A DNA stretch of 64,000 bases. Source: Lolium rigidum. Its lineage: Eukaryota; Streptophyta; Magnoliopsida; Poales; Poaceae. Location of the stretch: positions 392,938,249-393,002,248 of the forward strand of contig NC_061510.1 of NCBI RefSeq assembly GCF_022539505.1, given 5' to 3'. Position 1 is the first letter of the stretch. Every line of letters begins with the position of its first letter. Positions 10,863 to 22,343 of this stretch are shown here, piece by piece. The notes under the pieces were generated by a model. It was not told where the DNA came from, searched no databases, and was given only the letters and a program-made list of their open reading frames with translations. The translations under genes and the position numbers were made by a program.

Positions 10863-11608
10863 TGATGACCCACAAGTATAGGGGATCGCAACAGTCTTCG
10901 AGATATCTTTAGACAAAGCATTGATGTTTTATCCCTAGTGGCAACAGCACATCCACAACCTTAGAACTTTCTCACATCGTCCCAGATTCAATGGAGGCAT
11001 GAACCCACTATCGACATAAATACTCCCTCTCTCGGAGTCACAAGTATCAACTTGGCCAGAGCCTCTACTAGCAACGGAGAGCATGCAAGATCATAAACAC
11101 CACATATATGATAGATCAATAATCAACTTGACATAGTATTCCATATTCACCGGATCCCAACAAACTCAACATGTAGCATTACAAATAGATGATCTTGATC
11201 ATGATAGGCAGCTCACAAGATCTAAACATGATAGCACAAGAGGAGAAGACAACCATCTAGCTACTCGCTTATGGACCCATAGTCCAAGGATGAACTACTC
11301 ACGCATCGAGTCCGGGAGGCGGGCATGGTTGATGTAGAGCCCTCCCGAGTGATGATTCCCACTCCCGGCAGGGTGCCGGAGGCGATCTCTTGAATCCCCC
11401 GAGATNNNNNNNNNNNNNNNNNNNNNNNNNNNNNNNNNNNNNNNNNNNNNNNNNNNNNNNNNNNNNNNNNNNNNNNNNNNNNNNNNNNNNNNNNNNNNNN
11501 NNNNNGAAAACGAGCGTTAATCCGTGTTAGTTGTATCCAAAATACACAAATTAGAGGCAAAACAATAGCAAAAGTGTTCGGGAAAGTAGATACGTTTTGG
11601 ACGTATCA
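10863..11608 (-). repeat. Solo LTR S1 (Gypsy, minus strand)
   Basis: On the minus strand it starts TGATACGTCCAAAACGTATC and ends CTATACTTGTGGGTCATCA. No internal sequence, primer site or second LTR is present, and ATGCT flanks both sides, so it is a solo LTR left by LTR-LTR recombination. It contains the first assembly gap, so its true length is uncertain. Its 3' end matches the LTR fragment at 57850-58014. Confidence 0.9.
11406..11505. other. Assembly gap, 100 N
   Basis: Exactly 100 N inside S1. The round number suggests a gap of unknown true size. Confidence 0.99.
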
Positions 11609-11613
11609 ATGCT
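11609..11613 (+). repeat. Target site duplication of S1, right copy (ATGCT)
   Basis: Identical to 10858-10862. Confidence 0.92.
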
Positions 11614-13146
11614 CCATGCTTATTTTACACCAATTCATATATGTTTTTCTTACACTTCATTGCACTTTTACATGATTTTTGGCACTAACCTATTAACAAG
11701 ATGCCACAATGCCAGTTCCCTGTTTTCTGCTGATTTTGTATTTTAGAAAACATTTATAGGAAATATTCTCGGAATTGGACGAAACAAAAGCCGAAGTCAA
11801 TATTTTACCAAAATTAAGACGAAATCCAGAGGGGGGTCGAAGAGGCGCAGCAGGGCGGCCAGACCACCCCTAGGGGTGGCCTGGACCTGGCCCGCGCCTA
11901 GGGTAGGTTTGGGCCTACCAGGCGCCCAACCGACCTAAATCCCCCGCCTATTTATACATCTTCTCGAGAAAACCCTGGATACCCGAGTCTCCTTCGATGA
12001 AAAGTTCTATCACGTCCGCCATCGCACAACCCATCTCGGGGGGTTCTGAAGCTCTTCTTGGCACCCTGCCGGAGCGGGAAATCATCACCGGAGGCATCTA
12101 CATCACCATGCCCACCTTCGAAGTGATGCGTGAGTAGATCATCCCTGGACTATGGATCCATAGCAGTAGCTAGATGGTTGTCTTCTCCACTTTGCGCTTC
12201 ATGTATCGATCTTGTGAGCTGCCCTACATGATCAAGATCATCTTTATGTAATCATATATGTTTGGTTTGCTGGGATCCGATGATTATTGTATACTATGTT
12301 GAGATTGATTGTATATTCATGGCATATGTTATTTATGCTCTCCGTTGCTAGTAGAAACTCTGGCCAAGTGGACACTTGTGACTCCAAGAGGGGGTATTTA
12401 TGCTCGGTTCATGCCTCTAGTTTTCTGGGAGAGTGACTTTATAACTTCTACGATTGTAGATGTGTTGTTGCTACTAGGGAGAAAACAACAATGTTTATCC
12501 AAGGGTAATTCTATTGTTTACTTTACACACATTGCTTAATGCGATAATCTGTTGCTTGCAACTTAATACTGAAAGGGGTGCGGACGCAAACCGAAAGGTG
12601 GATTATTAGTCATACAACAGTTGGATTACGGTCAATGTATTATGTTCTAATGCCCATATCAAATCTCATAGTAATCATCTTGCCATGTATTGTTCGATAT
12701 TCTGTCAATTGCACAGCTGTAATTTGTTCACCCAACATGCTATTTCTTTATGGAGAGACACCTCTAGTGAACTGTGGACCACGGTCCTATTTCCTTTACT
12801 GATAAATTTCAACTGCAATCCTGATCTGTTTACTTTCTGCAAACATCTCTTTCCACTTGATACGTCTAGTCCTTTGTGTTCAGCAAACCGGTGAGATTGA
12901 AAACCTCACTGTAAGTTGGGGCAAAGTACTTTGATTGTGTTGTGTGCAGGTTCCATGTTGTTGCTCACGCCGGTAGTGCGCCCTGCCACTAGTCAGTCAG
13001 CAACACCTTCATAAGTCACACCTTTCTCCTACTGGTCGATTAAACCTTGGTTTTGTACTGAGGTAAAACTTGATGTTGTGCTCATCACACCTTCCTCTTG
13101 TGGTTTCCCAACCGCTTCCACCACTGCCATCACCGGAGCACCATCA

Positions 13147-13385
13147 AGACTTTTTCTGGCGTCGTTGCCGGGGAGAAAGAGGATTTCTGTAAGGGGAGTC
13201 TCTCATCTCCAATCTCTTTAATTTGTTATAGTTTGCTTAGTTACTTTATTTTGTTTTGTTTGCTTTATTATATCAAAAACACAAAAAAATTAATTTACTT
13301 GTATAGTTGTCATTATATCAAAAACACAAAAAATTAGTTGCTATTATAGCTGTTATTTCTGTTGCTTAGTTTTAATTTTGCTAAA
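13147..13385 (+). other. A2 primer region and leader
   Basis: TGGCGTCGTTGCCGGGGA follows the LTR end, one base different from the complement of the plant tRNA-Asp 3' end. Then comes a T-rich leader with repeated AAAACACAAAAAATTA blocks, also seen in B and G. Confidence 0.7.
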
Positions 13386-15468
13386 ATGGGTTCTGCTGAA
13401 AATACTAAGTTGTGTGACTTTACTAGCACCAACAATAATGATTTTTTTGCACACCTATTGCTCCACCTGCTCCCGAAGCAACCTTCTATGAAATTAAACC
13501 TGCTTTATTAAATCTTGTTATGAAAGAGCAATTTTCTGTTGCTAGTACTGAAGATGTTGCTTCTCACCTTAATATTTTTTATGAACTTTGTGAGATGCAA
13601 AAATATAAGGATATAGATGGTGACATTATAAAACCAAAATTGTTTCCTTTCTTTTTGTGAGGGAGAGCTAAAGATTGGTTGCTATCTTTGCCTGGAAATA
13701 GAACTGATTGTTGGGTTAAATGCAAAGATGCTTTTACTGGAAAATATTATCATCCTGCTATGATTATATCTCTAAGAAGAGACAAAATGAAATTTAGAAA
13801 ATTTGATAATGAACATGTTGCTCAAGCTTGGGAAAGAATGAAATCTTTGGTAAAGAATTGTCCCACTCATGGACTGACTACTTGTATGATCATCCAAACT
13901 TTTTATGCAGGACGAAATTTTTCTTAAAGAAATCTCCTGGATTCAGCTACTGGAGGTACCTTTATGTCCATTACTTTGGGGGCTGCAACTAAATTACTCT
14001 ATGATATGATGATAAATTATTCTAAATGGCACACCGAGAGAGCTCCACAAGGTAAGAAGGTAAATTCTGTCGAAGAATCCTCCTCCTTGAGTGATAAGAT
14101 TGATACTATTAGGTCTATGCTTGTTAATGGTAAAGCACATGTTGATCCAAATAATATTCCGTTAGCTTCTTTGGTTGTCTCAAGAAGAGCATGTTGATGT
14201 GAAGTTCATTAAAAACAACAATTTCAACAAGAATGCGTATAGGAATAATTTTGGTAACAACAATTATAGGCCATAGCCTTCTAATAATGGTAATGCTTAT
14301 GGCAACTCTTATGGTAATTCCTACAGCAACAATAAAATTGCACCCTCAGATCTTGAAGTCATGCTAAAGTAATTCATTAGTAAACAAACTTCTTTCAATA
14401 AAACTGTTGAGGAAAAGCTTGGCAAAATTGATATTCTTGCTTATAAAGTTGATAGCCTTGCTCATGATGTTGATTTTCTTAAATTTAAAGTGTTGCCTCA
14501 TGATGTTAAAGAAAGTAAAACTTCGAATGTCATTCAAGTTATAATTGATGAAAATGTTAGGATGTTGGCGGAATTGCATGCTAGGTGGGAAAGAGAAGAT
14601 GAAATTGTTAGAAATAATAATTTGACTAAAGTTTATACCATCACCACCACCAGAAGTAATAAAGTTTCAAATGCTATCTACTCTCCTACTATTAATAATA
14701 AAGTAAATGGTGTAGGAAAAGTCCCCGCTCCTTCTACAAAATTGCCTAAAACCACTAAAACCGCTCCTGATAAGTGTGCTGAAATTTTTTGGAGTATGGG
14801 AGACAAGAGTCCTTTTACCTTTGATAAAAATGATTTTGATTTTGATTATTGCAATATCTTTGAAGTAATTAAGTTCTTACAAAATCTTGCTAGAAGTCCT
14901 ATGCTAGTGCTATAAATATGGCTTTTACAAAGCACATAACAAATGCTCTTATGCAAATGAGAGAGGAGAAATTAAAACGCGGAGCCTCTACTCCTAAAAA
15001 GTTAGAAGATGGATGGGACCCATCATTAAGTTGAAAATAGATGGTTTTGATTGCAATGCTTTATGTGATCTTGGTGCAAGTATTTCTGTTATGCCTAGAA
15101 AAATCTATGATATGCTTGAATTGCCATCGTTGGAAAAATATTATTTGGATGTTCATCTTGTTGATATTGTTGCAAAGAAACCTTTGGGAAAAGTTGATAA
15201 TGTTCTTATTATGGTTAACAATAACCTAGTACCCGTTGATTTTGTTGTTTTGGATGTTGAATGCAATGCTTCTTGTCCAATTATTTTGGGAAGACCGTTT
15301 CTTAGAACTGTTGGTGCTGCTATTGATATGAGAGATGGGATTATCAAATATCAATTCCCACTCAATAAAGGTATGGAACACTTCCCTAGAAAGATAAAGA
15401 AGTAATCTTATGACTCTATTATTAGAACAAATTATGATGTTGATGCTTCTTCACTTGATAATTCTTGA
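13386..15468 (+). pseudogene. gag-protease of A2, decayed
   Basis: Starts with an ATG in the context matching B and G (GAAAATACTAAGTTGTGTGAC). The frame is lost within about 70 bases near 13446 and again at several places, including stop codons near 13660 and 13925. Recognisable remnants are the gag domain (FRKFDNEHVAQAWERMKSLV), the linker LAELHARWERED, and the protease motif LCDLGASISVMPRKIYDMLE with its partner ILGRPFLRTVGAAID at about 15284-15327. It ends at TGA 15466-15468. It is the old, inactive counterpart of the intact B gene. Confidence 0.85.
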
Positions 15469-15771
15469 TGCTCGCATTTTTTCTGCGCCTAGCTGAAAGG
15501 ATAAAGAAAAGCGCTTATGGGAGACAACCCAATATTTTATTTACAGTAATTTTTCTTTTTGTTGAGTCTTGGAAGTTATTACTACTGTAATGACCTCTTC
15601 TTATCATTTTTATTTCATTTTTGTGGTTAGAATATCCTCTAATAGTAAGAAAGTAATGTTTTGGGAAGTTGATGTCCTGAAAACAGATTCTGTGTTGTTA
15701 CCATAACAATTCGTAAAAATAGCCAGAGCGGAATTTTGAGCTGTCATTTTTATGCCTATGTCCCAGGTAAG
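15469..15771 (+). other. A2 3' noncoding region, first piece
   Basis: No gene. Collinear with A1 from about 9790. Cut by element B; continues at 23950. Confidence 0.7.
15767..15771 (+). repeat. Target site duplication of B, left copy (GTAAG)
   Basis: GTAAG before the 5' LTR, repeated at 23945-23949. Confidence 0.95.
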
Positions 15772-17374
15772 TGATACGTCCCAAACGTATCTATAATTTC
15801 TTATGTTCCATGCTACTTTTATGATGATACTCACATGTTTTATACACATTATATGTCATTATTATGCATTTTCCGGCACTAACCTATTGACGAGATGCCG
15901 AAGAGCCAGTTGCTTTTTCTGCTGTTTTTGGTTTCAGAAATCCTAGTAAGGAAATATTCTCGGAATTGGACGAAATCAATGCCCAGGGTCCTATTTTTCC
16001 ACGAAGCTTCCAGAAGACCGGAGGAGACACAAAGTGGGGCCACGAGACGACGACACGCCAGGGCGGCGCGGCCCAGGCCCTGGCCGCGCAGCCCTAGCGT
16101 GTGGGTCCCCCGTGACGCCTCCTGACCTGCCCTTCTGCCTACTTAAAGCCTTCGTCGCGAATACCCCAGTACTGAGAGCCACGATACGGAAAACCTTCCA
16201 GAGACGCCGCCGCCGCCAATCCCATCTCGGGGGATTCGGGAGATCGCCTCCGGCACCCTGCCGGAGAGGGGAATCATCTCCCGGAGGACTCTACACCGCC
16301 ATGGTCGCCTCCGGAGTGATGTGTGAGTAGTTCACCCCTGGACTATGGGTCCATAGCAGTAGCTAGATGGTTGTCTTCTCCTCATTGTGCTATCATGTTA
16401 GATCTTGTGAGCTGCCTATCATGATCAAGATCATCTATTTGTAATCCTACATGTTGTGTTTGTTGGGATCCGATGAATATTGAATACTATGTCAAGTTGA
16501 TTATCAATCTATCATATATGTTGTTTATGTTCTTGCATGCTCTCCGTTGCTAGTAGAGGCTCTGGCCAAGTTGATACTTGTGACTCCAAGAGGGAGTATT
16601 TATGCTCGATAGTGGGTTCATGCCTCCATTAAATGCGGGACGAGTGACGGAAAGTTCTAAGGTTGTGGATGTGCTTGTTGCCACTAGGGATAAAACATCG
16701 ATGCTTTGTCTAAGGATATTTATGTTGATTACATTACGCACCATACTTAATGCAATTGTCCGTTGTTTGCAACTTAATACTGGAAGGGGTTCGGATGATA
16801 ACCTCGAAGGTGGACTTTTTAGGCATAGATGCATGCCGGATAGCGGTCTATGTACTTTGTCGTAATGCCCCGATTAAATCTCATAGTTCTCATCATGATA
16901 TATGTATGTGCATTGTTATGCCTTCTTTATTTGTCAATTGCCCAACCGTAATTTGTTCACCCAACATCTCGTTTATCTTATGGGAGAGACACCACTAGTG
17001 AACTGTGGACCCCGGTCCAATTCTTTACATCTAAAATACAATCTATCGCAATTGTTCTTTACTCGTTCTTCGCAAACAACCATCATCATCCACACTATAC
17101 ATCTAATCCTTTGTTTACGAGCAAGCCGGTGAGATTGACAACCTCACTGTTATGTTGGGGCAAAGTACTTTGATTGTGTTGTGCAGGTTCCACGTTGGCG
17201 CCGGAATCCCTGGTGTTGCGCCGCACTACACTCTGCCACCAACAACCTTCACGTGATCCTTGACTCCTACTGGTTCGATAAACCTTGGTTTCTTACTGAG
17301 GGAAAACTTGCTACTGTACGCATCACACCTTCCTCTTGGGGTTCCCAACGGACGTGTGTCAACTGCACGCATCA
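15772..17374 (+). repeat. 5' LTR of B
   Basis: 1,603 bases, TGATACGTCCC start and GCATCA end. The start holds a small palindrome (GATACGT, five bases, ACGTATC). No strong TATA box is present; TACTTAAAG near 16140 is the best candidate. Confidence 0.95.
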
Positions 17375-17385
17375 AGCTCTTTTTC

Positions 17386-17403
17386 TGGCGGCGTTGCCGG
17401 GGA
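17386..17403 (+). other. tRNA-Asp primer-binding site of B
   Basis: TGGCGGCGTTGCCGGGGA starts 11 bases after the LTR. The complement of plant tRNA-Asp(GUC) 3' end is TGGCGCCGTTGCCGGGGA, so there is one mismatch at position 6. Confidence 0.85.
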
Positions 17404-17630
17404 GATCAAGACACGCTGCAAGGGGAGTCTCCCACATCCAATCTCTTTACTTTTTTTTGTCTTGCTTTGTTTTACTTTATTTACTGCTTTGTTTGCTCTT
17501 ATATCAAAAAACACAAAAAAATTAGTTGCTAGTTTTACTTTATTTACTGTCTTGTTCTCCATATTAAAAACACAAAAAAATAGTTACATGCATTTACTTT
17601 ATTTTGTTTGCTTTATTTACTACTGCTAAA

Positions 17631-19739
17631 ATGGGTACCGTTGAGAATACTAAGTTGTGTGACTTCACTAGCACAAATAATAATAATTTCCTATGCACAC
17701 CTATTGCTCCACCTGCTACTACTGCAGAATTCTTTGAAATTAAACCTGCTTTACTAAATCTTGTTATGAGAGAGCAATTTTCTGGTGTTAGTTCTGATGA
17801 TGCTACTGCCCATCTTAATAATTTTGTTGAACTATGTGAAATGCAAAAGCATAAGGATGTAGATGGTGACATTATAAAATTGAAATTGTTTCCTTTCTCC
17901 TTAAGAGGAAGAGCTAAAGATTGGTTGATATCTCTGCCTAGAAATAGTATTGATTCATGGACTAAATGTAAGGATGCTTTTATTGGTAGATATTATTCTC
18001 CCGCTAAAATTATATCTTTGAGAAGTAGCATAATGAATTTTAAGCAATTAGATAATGAACATGTTGCTCAAGCATGGGAGAGAATGAAATCTTTGGTGAA
18101 GAATTGCCCTACCCACGGACTAACTACTTGGATGATCACCCAAACCTTTTATGCAGGATTGAATTTTTCTTCGCGGAACCTATTGGATTCAGCTGCTGGA
18201 GGTACCTTTATGTCCATTACTTTGGGGCCGGCAACAAAGCTTCTTGATGATATGATGACAAATTACTCTGAATGGCACACGGAAAGAGCTCCACAAGGTA
18301 AGAAGGTAAATTATGTTGAAGAAACCTCCTCCTTGAGTGATAAGATTGATGCTATTATGTCTATGCTTGTGAATGGTAGATCTAATGTTGATCCTAATAA
18401 TGTTCCTTTAGCTTCATTGGTTTCCCAAGAAGAACATGTTGATGTGAACTTCATTAGAAGTAATAATTTCGACAACAATGCTTATAGGAATAATTCTGGT
18501 AACAACTATAGGCCATATCCTGCTGCTAATGGTAATAGTTATGGTAATTCTTATGGGAATTCTTACAACAATAATAGGAGTGTACCCCCTGGTCTTGAAG
18601 CCGTGCTTAAAGAATTTATTAGTACACAAACTGCTTTTATCAAATCTGTTGAGGAAAAGCTTGATAAAATTGATATTCTTGCTTCTAAGGTTGATAGACT
18701 TGCCTCTGATGTTGATCTTTTAAAATTGAAAGTTATGCCTAATAAGGATATTGATAATAAAATTGTTACTACAGCAAATGCCATCCAAGTTCGAATTAAT
18801 GAGAATATTAGATTGATGGCTGAATTGCATGCTAGGTGGGAAAGAGAAGAAAACGAAAAACTAGCTAAAGAGAATAATGTAGCTAAAGTTTGGACTATTA
18901 CCACCACTAGTAATGTTAATGATTCACATGTTGCTACACCCCCTACTATCAATGGTAAAATAATTGGTGCTGGCAATGTTTCTACTCCTAGTGTAAAGCG
19001 TGCAAAATTGCCTGAAACTGTTAAAACTGCTGTTTGTGATAAAACTGCTGAAATTTTTCAAAATATTGGGGACAATGATCCCATTGCTGTAGATAATAAT
19101 GATTTAGATTTTGATGATTGTCACATCTCTGAAGTTATAAAGTTCTTACAAAAACTTGCTAAAAGTCCCAATGCTAGTGCTATAAATTTGGCCTTTACAA
19201 AACATATTACAAATGCTCTCATAAAAGCTAGAAAAGAGAAACTAAAACTTGAAACTTCTATTCCTAGGAAGTTAGAAGATGGTTGGGAGCCCATCATTAA
19301 GATGAGGGTCAATGATTTTGATTGTAATGCTTTGTGTGATCTTGGTGCAAGTATTTCTGTTATGCCTAAGAAAATCTATGATATGCTTGACTTGCCACCA
19401 TTGAGAAATTGTTATTTGGATGTTAATCTTGCTGATAATGCTATAAAGAAACCTTTGGGGAGGATTGATAATGTTCGTATTATGGTTAACAATAACCTTG
19501 TCTCCGTTGATTTTGTTGTCTTGGATATTGAATGCAATGCATCTTGTCCCATTATATTGGGAAGACCTTTTCTTCGAACTGTTGGTGCTACCATTGATAC
19601 GAAGGAAGGTAATATTAAATATCAATTTCCTCTCAAGAAAGGTATGGAACACTACCCTAGAAAGATAATGAAGTTACCTTATGATTCTATTATTAGAACA
19701 AATTATGATGTTGATGCTTCATCTCTTGATAATACTTGA
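17631..19739 (+). CDS. gag-pr: gag-protease polyprotein of B, intact
   Basis: Encodes about 702 residues. I chose ATG 17631 (MGTVENTKLCDF) because G and A2 share this start; an in-frame ATG at 17604 would add nine unconserved residues. Residues about 75-180 form the retrotransposon gag domain (FSLRGRAKDWLISLP, then LDNEHVAQAWERMKSLVKNC). An Asn/Tyr-rich linker and a helical region with repeated leucines (LDKIDILASKVDRLASDVDL) follow. At about 570 is the aspartic protease motif CDLGASISVMP, with Leu where DTG or DSG is usual, and later ILGRPFLRTVGATID. No CCHC zinc knuckle is visible. The frame ends in a clean stop rather than continuing into reverse transcriptase. It would form virus-like particles and process gag, if the protease is active. 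Confidence 0.9.
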   Translation: MGTVENTKLCDFTSTNNNNFLCTPIAPPATTAEFFEIKPALLNLVMREQFSGVSSDDATAHLNNFVELCEMQKHKDVDGDIIKLKLFPFSLRGRAKDWLISLPRNSIDSWTKCKDAFIGRYYSPAKIISLRSSIMNFKQLDNEHVAQAWERMKSLVKNCPTHGLTTWMITQTFYAGLNFSSRNLLDSAAGGTFMSITLGPATKLLDDMMTNYSEWHTERAPQGKKVNYVEETSSLSDKIDAIMSMLVNGRSNVDPNNVPLASLVSQEEHVDVNFIRSNNFDNNAYRNNSGNNYRPYPAANGNSYGNSYGNSYNNNRSVPPGLEAVLKEFISTQTAFIKSVEEKLDKIDILASKVDRLASDVDLLKLKVMPNKDIDNKIVTTANAIQVRINENIRLMAELHARWEREENEKLAKENNVAKVWTITTTSNVNDSHVATPPTINGKIIGAGNVSTPSVKRAKLPETVKTAVCDKTAEIFQNIGDNDPIAVDNNDLDFDDCHISEVIKFLQKLAKSPNASAINLAFTKHITNALIKARKEKLKLETSIPRKLEDGWEPIIKMRVNDFDCNALCDLGASISVMPKKIYDMLDLPPLRNCYLDVNLADNAIKKPLGRIDNVRIMVNNNLVSVDFVVLDIECNASCPIILGRPFLRTVGATIDTKEGNIKYQFPLKKGMEHYPRKIMKLPYDSIIRTNYDVDASSLDNT

Positions 19740-22326
19740 TACACACTTTCTGCGCCTAGCTGAAAGGCGTTAAAGAAAAGCGCTTATGGGAGACAACCCA
19801 TTATTTTACTTCTGCACTTTTGTTTTATATTTGAGTCTTGGAAGTTGTTACTACTGTAGAAACCTCTCCTTATCTTTATTTTATTGCATTGTTGTGCCAA
19901 GTAAAGTCTTTGATAGTAAAGTCAATACTAGATTTGGATTACTGCGCAGGAACAGATTTCTTGCTGTCACGAAATTGAGCAGCCCCTGCTGTAGAAAATT
20001 TATAAAAATCTTCCAATTTACGTGCGTGATCCTCAGATATGTACGCAACTTTCATTCAATTTGGGCATTTTCATCTGAGCAAGTCTGGTGCCTCTTAAAA
20101 AATCGTCTTTACGGACAGTTCTGTTTTGACAGATTCTGCCTTTTATTTCGCATTGCCTGTTTTGCTATGTTTGATGGATTTCTTTGTTCCATTAACTTTC
20201 AGTAGCTTTGTGCAATGTCCAGAAGTGTTAAGAATGATTATGTCACCTCTGAATAAATGAATTATGCACTGACCCTCTAATGAGTTTGTTTTGAGTTTGG
20301 TGTGGAGGAAGTTTTCAATGGTCAAGAGAGGAGGATGATACAATATGATCAAGAAGAGTGAAAAGTCTAAGCTTGGGGATGCCCCCGTGGTTCATCCCTG
20401 CATATTTTAAGAAGACTCAAGCATCTAAGCTTGGGGATGCCCAAGGCATCCCTTCTTCATCGACAACTTATCAGGTCACCTCTAGTGAAACTATATTTTT
20501 ATTCCGTCACATCTTATGTGCTTTACTTGGAGCGTCTGTTTGTTTTTATTTTTGTTTTTGTTTGAATAAATTTGGATCCTAGCATTCTTTGTTTGGGAGA
20601 GAGACATGCTCCGCTGTTTCGTATGAACACATATGTTCTTAGCTTTATCTTTAATGTTCATTGCGAAAGTTGAACTACTTCATTCATTGTTATATGGTTG
20701 GAAACGGAAAATGCCGCATGTGGTAAATGGTATAATGTCTTGAATAATTTGATACTTGGCAATTGTTGTGCTCATATAGATCATGTTTAAGCTCTTGCAT
20801 CATGTACCTTGCACCCATTAATGAATAACTACATAGAGCTTGTTAAAATTTGGTTTGCATGATTGGTCTCTAGAGTCTAGATATTTTCTGGTTAAGGTGT
20901 TTGAACAACAAGGAGACGATGTAAAGTCTTATAATGCTTAAAATATGTTCATATGTGAGCTTTGCTGCACCTTTTATACTTGAGTTTGCTTCAAACAACC
21001 TTGCTAGCCTAGCCTTGTATTGAGAGGAATTCTTCTCGTGCATCCAAATCCTTGAGCCAAAAACTATGCCATTTGTGTCCACCATACCTACATACCACAT
21101 GGTATTTCTCCGCCATTCCAAAGTAAATTACTTGAGTGCTACCTTTAAAACTTCTATTCCTTTGTCTTTGCAATATATAGCTCATGGGAAAAATAGCCTT
21201 AAAAACTATTGTGGTGAAGAATATGTACTTATGTGTCTTATTTCTTAATAAGTTGCTTGTTGAGCGGTAACCATGTTTCTGGGGACGCCATCAACTCTTT
21301 TACCTTTGTTGAATATCATGTGAGTTGCTATGCATGTCCGTCTTGTCTGAAGTAAGGGCGATTTTCCTGATCATATGATTTGAGTATGCATATTGTTAGA
21401 GAAGAACATTGGGCCGCTAACTAAAGCCATGATCCATGGTGGAAGTTTCAGTTTGGAAAATTAATCCTCAATCTCTTATGAGAATATTAACTGTTGTTGA
21501 ATGCTTATGCATTAAAGAGGAGTCCATTATCTCGTTGTCTATGTTGTCCCGGTATGGATGTCTAAGTTGAGAATAATCAAAAGCGAGAAATCCAATGCGA
21601 ACTTTCTCCTTAGACCTTTGTACAGAGCGGCATAGAGGTACCCCTTTGTGACACTTGGTTGAAACATATGCTATGCTATGATAATCCATGTTAATCCAAG
21701 CTAATTAGGACAAGGTGCGAGCACTATTGCTATACTATGCATGAGGCTTGCAACTTATAGGATATCTTATACATAACACATATGCTTTATTACTACCGTT
21801 GACAAAATTGTTTCTTGTTTTCAAAATGAAAAGCTCTAGCACAAATATAGTAATCAATGCTTCCTCTGCGAAGGGCCTATCTTCTACTTTATTGTTGAGT
21901 CAGTTCACCTATTCTTTCTATCTCGTAAGCAAACACTTGTATCAACTGTGTGCATTGATTCTTACATGTTTACTTATTGCACTTGTTATATTACTTTGTG
22001 TTGACAATTATCCATGAGATAAATATGTTGAAGTTGAAAGCAATTGCTGAAACTTATATCTTCCTTTGTGTTGCTTCAATGCCTCTACTTTGAATTTATT
22101 GCTTTATGAGTAACTCTTATGCAAGTCTTATTGATGCTTGTCTTGAAAGTATTATTCATGAAAAGTCTATGCTATATGATTCATTTGTTTACTCATTATC
22201 TTCACCATTGCTTCGAATCGCTGCATTCATCTCATATGCTTTACAATAATATGATCAAGATTATGATAGCATGTCACTTCAGAAATTATCTTTGTTATCG
22301 TTTACCTACTCGAGGGCGAGTAGGAA
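19740..22326 (+). other. B 3' noncoding region
   Basis: About 2.6 kb with no supported gene on either strand. It opens with a conserved motif, GCGCCTAGCTGAAAGGCG, that can fold into a short stem. It carries two internal copies of CTAAGCTTGGGGATGC at 20367-20382 and 20425-20440. Elements C and J carry the same region on the minus strand, showing it is a conserved part of the family and not random filler. Confidence 0.75.
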
Positions 22327-22343
22327 CTAAGCTTGGGGATGCT
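22327..22343 (+). other. Polypurine tract of B
   Basis: CTAAGCTTGGGGATGCT abuts the 3' LTR at 22344. It is the third copy of a motif also present twice upstream. Confidence 0.75.

Larger units (their letters stand above)
10827..13146 (+). repeat. LTR A, shared by A1 and A2, split by solo LTR S1
   Basis: Opens TGATACGTCTC at 10827 and ends CCATCA at 13146, directly before a tRNA-Asp-like primer region. Without S1 (10863-11608) and its duplication it is about 1.57 kb, the size of the B and G LTRs, and it follows them base by base with many substitutions. It is clearly older than those copies. Sequence before it is an element 3' region and sequence after it a gag gene, so it sits between two internal regions. 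Confidence 0.85.
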
